From: Haplosporangium gracile
Taxonomy: Eukaryota; Mortierellomycota; Mortierellomycetes; Mortierellales; Mortierellaceae
Direction of reading: 5' to 3'
Assembly: GCA_015499985.1 (NCBI GenBank)
Contig: JAAAUF010000022.1
Coordinates: 1 to 64,000 of the forward strand
DNA: 64,000 bases
The translations under genes and the position numbers were made by a program. Shown in pieces: positions 57,800 to 64,000 of this stretch (within the stretch, counting starts at the first letter, position 1; every line of letters begins with the position of its first letter). The notes under the pieces are model-generated. The model did no database searches, was not told the origin of the DNA, and saw only the letters and a list, made by a program, of their open reading frames with translations.

Positions 57800-60700
57800 A
57801 TGCAGGCACAGGGGCGAGTTCAAGCAGCGCGTCCCGTCCTTCAAACGGACTCTCCGCTATCACAGGCGCCGCACCCACCGACAACGACATATTCTACATC
57901 GATATTCACCCCGACCCTGCTGCTGTAATGGAAATCGTGCTGTGGGGCGATATCCTCATGATGTTCAAGGACGCTGTCTATGTCCGACACAACATGTGCA
58001 TACTCGCCTTTCTGAAGAGCGCCGACTTTGTGATGTATGATACACTTGGCAGAGTGTGAGCCTGTTGCGCGTTGGCGGACAACTCCTTCCCGTTCATCTT
58101 TTCTAACTCTAACATGATTTGCTACCGCGTTGTGCTTTCGTGTCATAGTCTCTCCCCTTTTCGAATTGCTGCTCTTCCGGGCATGGTTTTGGAGGTCATC
58201 GTGAGTGCGCCATTGAGCCTAGCAAGCAATGCCACACCTTCTTTCCCCGTACCTGTCAGTGCACCTCTTACTGCACCCCTCACTGCGGCCAACCTTCAAC
58301 AGGCAACTCTCTCAGCAGACAAAAACACCCCATATCCTGCACGATCATTTCTTGCCCAGAATAGAGTTCTCTCCCCTCTAGTCTCCAAGCCGATTCCTCC
58401 TATAGCTACCCAGCTTCGGCCTCCATCAGTAGCACCAAATAGCGTCCCTCGACCACCCGCCTCTTCAACTGTTCAGAAACCTGCTCACATAGCCGCCCGA
58501 GCCATCATTAGCAGAATTGCCTCCCATATCAATTTGGAGCAACTGCAGGTGAGGGGCGAGGGAGACAAGCAGGACTTTGCCAAAGTGTTGGAGTGCTACC
58601 TCAAGGCAGTCAAGAAGGGCCATGCTTACGCCCAGTTCTTGGTCGGGAAGCTCTACTTTGATGGCAAGGAAGTCAAACAAGACTATGCTAAGAGTATGGA
58701 GTGGTACCTCAAGACAGCGGGCCGAGAACTTGCCGAGGCTCAGAATGCTATTTGCGATCTGTACTTTGAGGGCCACGGTGTTCCCAAGGACGATTTGAAA
58801 GCACTGGAGTGGGCGTACAAGGCCGCCAACCGGGGATTCGAGCCAGGCTTGCGGAGTGTCGGTGTCCATTTCCACAGTGGTCTAGGAGTTGTCAAAGATT
58901 ATTCTGCGGCCATGCAATGGTACCTTAAGGCGTCGGAAAAGGGGGATGCAGGTGCTCATTTCGGGATTGGACTACTGTACCGTGATGGTCACGGTGTTCT
59001 CCAGAACTACTCCAGAGCAATGGAGTGGTTTCTCAAGGCCGCCGATTTAGACTTCTCGGAAGAGTTTGTATCGATCGCTGTGATGTACGAGAAGGGGAGT
59101 GGTATCTCAAGGCCGCTTAGCAAGGAGAAGCGACCGCTCAGAACAACCTCGGCATGCTATACGGTCAGAGTCACGGTGTCGAGCAGGATCACAGCATGGC
59201 GATTGAGTGGGTCATGAAGGCGGCGGAAAAAGGAGATGCGGCTATTCAATGCAACCTCGGCAACTACTATCGCACAGGTGTTGGTGTTGAACAGGATCAC
59301 ACGAAGGCGTTCGAGTGGTTCATGAGGCCCGCCAAGCAAGGGAATGCGTTGGCTCAGTTCTGGTTCGGCAGCATGTACAAGGAGGGTCTTGGGGTCACGC
59401 AGAGCGAGAAAAAGGCAGCGGAGTGGTATCTCAAAGCGGCGGAACAAGGACACGGATATGCTCAGTGCAACTTAGGCGTGCTGTACGAAATTGGATCGGG
59501 GTCTCGAAGAACTACAATAAGGCGGCAGAGTGGTACCAGAAAGCCGGCGACCAAGGACATGCAGTAGCCCAAAGTCAGCTAGGAAAGCTGTGCCATCATG
59601 GCCATGGTGTTCCGCAGGATTACAATAAAGCAAGGGAGTGGTTTGCGAAGGCTGCGGATCTGGAGGATGCGACGGCTCAATCCAACCTTGGCGATTACTA
59701 CCGCAATGGTCTCGGTGGCCCGCAGGATTTTAAGAGGGCTCTCGTGTGGTACCTCCTGGCCGCTCATTAAGACGACGCTTCAGCTCAGTTCTGGATCGCC
59801 CGTATGTACGAAGAGGGTCTTGGTATTGCAACGGACTATGACGAGGCGGTGCAGTGGTACGTCAAGGCGGCGAATCAAGGACATGCGAATGCCCTCAACA
59901 ATTTGGGAAGGATCTTGTATACGGGTCGTGGCGTTGAGAAGGACTACGCCAAGACCATGAAGTGCTTCCTCCAAGCGGCCGAGACCGGCCACGCTTCCGC
60001 CCAGAACCAGATTGGGATGGTGTACCACCAAGGTCTAGGCGTCACTCGGAGCTACTCCAAGGCCATGGAGTGGTGTATGAAGGCTGCCAACCAAGGCCAC
60101 GCATCCGGCCAGCACAACGTCGGCTACCTTTACAGCAAGGGCGCGGGAGTTCTGCAGGATCATTCAAAAGCCTTTGGGTGTTTCAAGAAGTCGGCACAGC
60201 AAGGGGACGGGTCAGCTCAGTCCGACCTCGGCGACTATTATCGGCAAGGTCTCGGGGTCCCTCGGAACTATGGGCTTGCGATGGAGTGGTATATCAGGGC
60301 CGCTAGTCAGGAGGATAAGTCATCTCAGTTCTGGCTCGGTCATATGCATGAGGAGGGTCTTGGAGTCACACGGAACTATCGACTCGCAGCGGAGTGGTAC
60401 CACAAGGCGGCGGACCAAGGCTAGACGGACGCCCAGCACAATCTAGGAGCGATGTACCATGCGGGTCGTGGCGTTTCGCGAGACTATGAGAAGGCGATAG
60501 AATGGTATTTGCTGGCGGCGAAGGGGGGAATGCCCAGGCCGAGAACAAGATTGGTCTGATGTATCACCAAGGACAGGGGTCTCTCAAGATTACCGACTTG
60601 CCCTTCTGTGGTGTCTCAAAGCGGCTAGCCGAGGTCATGCAGTCTCCCAGTACAATGTCGGGCAGTACTACCATGACGGCACGGGAGTCGACCAAGGTTA

Positions 60701-61124
60701 TTCGAAAGCCGTAGAGTGGTTCAAGCAGGCTGCAGATCAAGGGGACAAGTCGGCTCAGTTCAGTCTTGGCAATTGCTACCGTATGGGAATCGGTGTTCGA
60801 CAGGACTATAGGAAGGCGCTCGACAGGTACATTATGGCGGCCAATCAAGGACACGCACCTTCACAAGTATGGGTCGGCTATATCTGTGAGACGGGTCTTG
60901 GAGACTCTCAGGATTTTCGAGCGGCGATGGCATGGTATCGGAAGGCGGGTGAGCAAGGAGACTCGAATGCACAGAATGCAATAGGAGTATGTACCATTGG
61001 GGTAATGGAGTGCCGCAGGATCCACGAAAGGCGATGGAGTGGTACATCAAGGCCGCTAACCAGGGCAACGCACAAGCGAGGCGCAACATGGATATTCTTT
61101 ACCAACACGACTACCGTCATTAGC
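57800..61124 (+). pseudogene. Decayed tandem copy of the Sel1-repeat gene
   Basis: The same architecture as the intact gene is seen across 3.3 kb: N-terminal domain (DIFYIDIHPDPAA, ILMMFKDAVYVRHN), an intron at 58035-58148, then SPFRIAALPGMVLEVIV and about twenty Sel1 repeats. The coding frame is broken repeatedly. The start ATG at 57800 is out of frame with the domain. A frame change lies near 59095. Stop codons interrupt repeats at 59118-59120 (TAG), 59768-59770 (TAA) and 60422-60424 (TAG). Further shifts occur near 59505, 60525, 60590 and 60985. Between lesions the repeats are well conserved, so decay looks recent. The last frame ends ILYQHDYRH at about 61124. Confidence 0.8.
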
Positions 61125-61856
61125 AGCTGTTCTACTCATATATCCAGATGATCAACCAAACAAACAAAGAAAGAAAGAAATAAATCTTGAACCATCAGTG
61201 CTCTGTGGGCGAGACTGAAAGTTGATCAATTGACCAGGATTCTGTGTTGTCACTGACGAGACAACAGGCAGCTTGTGTGCGTGTGACAGTTTTTCTTCTT
61301 TTTCTTCTTCTTGCTCTTGCTCACAAAAGAACAAAAGAGAGCTGAGACTTTTGGAGTGGTCGATGCTCCTTCTGCTGCTTGCTTACTCCACACAAATGCA
61401 CACAAACAAATAACAAGCAAGAAGAAGGAGCACGTGCTTTGCAACTCTGACAGTGGTGGGAGAGCACCCACAATAAATAGAGGCAAACAAAATTGAATTT
61501 CTGCGAATGGGCCAATCAGGGGGCGAAATGACATGGCCACTCACATTAGTATCATATACCGACCTTCACTTCTCCCTTTCTTTTTTCCCTTCATTTCTAC
61601 TACATCGTACTTTAGTCTCTTCTCGTCTCTTGGCCCCTTCCACCCTCTCGCTGCTCTCATCCCCTTGCTCCCTCCCTTTCTTTTTTACCTTTTACTTTTC
61701 TGAATTCCTTTTTCTCTTCTTCCTTCATCCTTTTTTCCTTCCTTTACATTCACCCCAGGACACGTCAACAACAGGAAACAGCAAACGCGCTCTCGCAACC
61801 ACATAACAACAACAAGAACATAACAACGACAACTACAACGACGACGACATATACAT
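61125..61856. other. Intergenic region before GRASP gene
   Basis: AT-rich sequence, then a pyrimidine-rich leader and aac/gac-rich stretch before the start codon. No gene was recognised. Confidence 0.5.
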
Positions 61857-64000
61857 ATGGGAAACTCGGCTTCAGGAGACAAGGGCAGGTACCGCCACGG
61901 GTACCATGTGCTCATGGTAAACAACACAACAGCACAACACTTCACGACACATCTCTTGGCCTCATCCTCCCCTCCTTGTCTGCCTCATGCAAAAAGCAGG
62001 AAGCAATCGCCACTCAATTTATACTGTTTGCCCATCCAAAGAAACAACTCATCTCACCTGCCATCACTTTGCTTGCTTTTCTGGACATGTTGATGTAGGT
62101 CAAGGAGAACACGCCCGCTGCCCGAGCAGGCCTTCGTCCGTACTTTGACTATATCATGGGTATCAACGGTATCCGGTTGGTAAGTGATAACACAACATTA
62201 GCTTTCTTGTTTTTCATCACTTCTCTCTCCTGCTTGTATTCCGCTGTTAACGGACCAGCCTCCTCGCCTTTTTCTCATGTTGTAATAGAACAAGGAGGAC
62301 TCGGTTCTGCGCGATCAAATGGAATCGAGCGAGGACAGACCTGTGATTCTGGATATCTACTCTACAAGGGAGCAGGCGTTACGAAGTATGTGCCAATGCC
62401 TATACATGAGATAAAACAGTCATTCAATTCACCGTTGGAGAAAAAGAATGATTGTGTATGCTCTCTTAGTCTCGACAACCCCCACATGCACACTCGCGCT
62501 CTAACAACTCGCTACTGCGTTTTTCTCCGTTGCTTCCTTTGCATCAAATTGAAACAACAATAATAGAAATCGAATTAACACCAGTGCACAAATGGGACAA
62601 TGGCAAGGACGGATATATTGGCTGCAGTATTCGGTTCTGTCTCTTTGACACCATCAGCGACGTCGTTTGGCATATCTTGGTAAAGGATTTATTGTCATTT
62701 TACCTGCTGTTTGTTTGCAAGTGTTTCGAAAGGAATAAAGGAGAGAAACTTTGAAGATGATGATGACTAATGCTCTTGTACTTCTTTTTCACTACTTGGG
62801 CTGTATTGTTTTTTCTAAAATGATTTTTTCTTCTGTAGGATGTCGCATCTGGGTCACCGGCAATGGAGGCGGGCCTTTGTGCTCACGCAGATTATGTCAT
62901 TGGAACACCACTGGGGATCATGAGGGGCGAGCAAGACCTTTATGACCTCATTGAGGATTACATTGCAGATGAGTTACTCTTGCATGTTTATAACGCCAAC
63001 ACCAACGAAGTCAGAGAGGTATGGCTCCCTGTCATGTTTTGTTGCAGCGATAAACAAGGTGTTTGAGTAAGGTTTGCTTACTAGATGATGGTAACTAATA
63101 TGTATCCTTTATATATGCATTTAGGTCATTATTATTCCGCGTGAGGATTGGGGAGGGCAAGGTCTTCTGGGCTGCGACGTCGGATTCGGGTAAGTGGAAA
63201 GCACATACTTTATGGTACGAAAGATCGTAAATCATTCAAAATTCTCGAATGATGCCGACACTTTTGTCTCTTATGTTCGCTACTAGATATTTGCACCGGT
63301 TACCGAAACAAGATCATACAGGTCGTCAAACAAACGGATCTAGAGATGTCAAAGAGAAGGCACACACAGCATTCGTCAATACTGAGAAGCCAGTACATAA
63401 GAAGACACCCATATTCCAGGAAAAGCAGCAATTGGAGACTTCATCAGATGAACATGCCGCCCAAAAGACCATCCAAGAACATATGGCTACAGAAAAGTCG
63501 ACATATCATCATCAGGGAGTTCACGATGGTAACAACAACACAGATACCCAGGGGTCTGGAAACTATGAAATGACAGCTCCTACCCCACAGCCAACCCAAC
63601 TCGATACGACCGTGTCTACTGATGAACGACCAGTTCCTGAGCCAGCAGCCAATCATGGTGATGACGATGAGGAAGTTACGAAGGTGACTATTACCGAACT
63701 GGCAAGCCCAAAGCAAGCTGGAACAGTGATGACAGAAACCGCAGAACCGGCACAGTCAGCCGAGACTGTGGCTACCCCTATCACACTCACAGGCAACAAC
63801 AAAACCAATACCATAGCAACAGGGACAGACGAGAAGGAGGAGGAAAGCAGGAACAACGAGTCTTTGTCGACACCCGCCGAGAAGGAAGTCTCATCAAAGT
63901 CGGATGTGTCTGAGACACGGATATCGTCTGAACAACCCATCGATGCAGAAAAGACACCCGACCTTGTCAAGATCGACACCACCGAGACACCTTCCTCACA
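61857..64000 (+). CDS. GRASP Golgi stacking protein, 5' part
   Basis: Homologue of GRASP55/65 and yeast Grh1, which act in Golgi structure, early secretion and unconventional secretion. Seven exons are visible (61857-61916, 62099-62179, 62289-62385, 62567-62679, 62839-63018, 63125-63189, 63287 onward); the gene runs off the window. The N-terminus MGNSASGDKG carries a Gly-2 myristoylation signature. Two PDZ-like domains follow: first GYHVLMVKENTPAARAGL with FDYIMGINGIRL, second HILDVASGSPAMEAGL with DYVIGTPLGIMRGE. The GRASP domain closes with [20 protein letters not shown]. After that comes a Ser/Thr/Glu-rich tail with no stop before 64000, comparable to the regulatory SPR region of animal GRASPs. 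Confidence 0.93.

Noticed and set aside
57555..58040. Plus-strand frame spanning the end of the intact Sel1 gene and the start of the relic
   Set aside because: Wrong frame for both genes; content is Thr- and Arg-rich noise.

Overview
The window is nuclear DNA from a filamentous early-diverging fungus, most likely Mucoromycota of Mortierella type. This is inferred from gene content and style, since no rRNA or marker gene is present. The genes have many short spliceosomal introns (mostly GT-AG, two apparent GC-AG), poly-Asn/Gln/Thr tracts, and pyrimidine-rich leaders. Fungal-type proteins sit together: Mrh4-type mitochondrial helicase, LIM-RhoGAP, Svp26, VASt lipid-transfer protein and a chitin-catabolic deacetylase. 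Exon models were built by hand from splice sites and reading phase; nearly all multi-exon models close in frame to the base.

Region 1 (0-23.4 kb) is housekeeping: ALG14, Mrh4-type helicase, a small secreted Cys-rich protein, Ran GTPase, RNase H2 subunit C, a very large membrane-anchored S9A peptidase, a VASt protein, a LIM-C1-RhoGAP, and GlcNAc-6-phosphate deacetylase. The deacetylase appears to have a 222-residue alternatively spliced insert.

Region 2 (23.4-36 kb) mixes a decayed F-box/LRR-like gene, Svp26 and a peroxisomal double-SCP2 protein with an accessory block. The block holds three intact and one broken copy of a small P-loop GTPase family. One copy carries a 54-bp coding minisatellite interrupted by an assembly gap. 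The block's intergenic DNA holds five exact copies of a 9-mer.

Region 3 (35.9-51.3 kb) carries a thioredoxin-UBX fusion, TatD nuclease, a USP1-like deubiquitinase, a BTB protein with a decayed partial copy next to it, and a DH-PH-FYVE exchange factor.

Region 4 (51-64 kb) is gene-poor at first, then has an unknown protein, an intact Sel1-repeat protein with a heavily mutated tandem copy, and the 5' part of a GRASP Golgi stacking protein that runs off the end.

Several genes share secretory or membrane themes (ALG14, Svp26, GRASP, VASt, Ran) or ubiquitin/small-GTPase signalling (USP, UBX, BTB, RhoGAP, RhoGEF), but nothing here behaves like an operon. The most system-like feature is the GTPase cluster.
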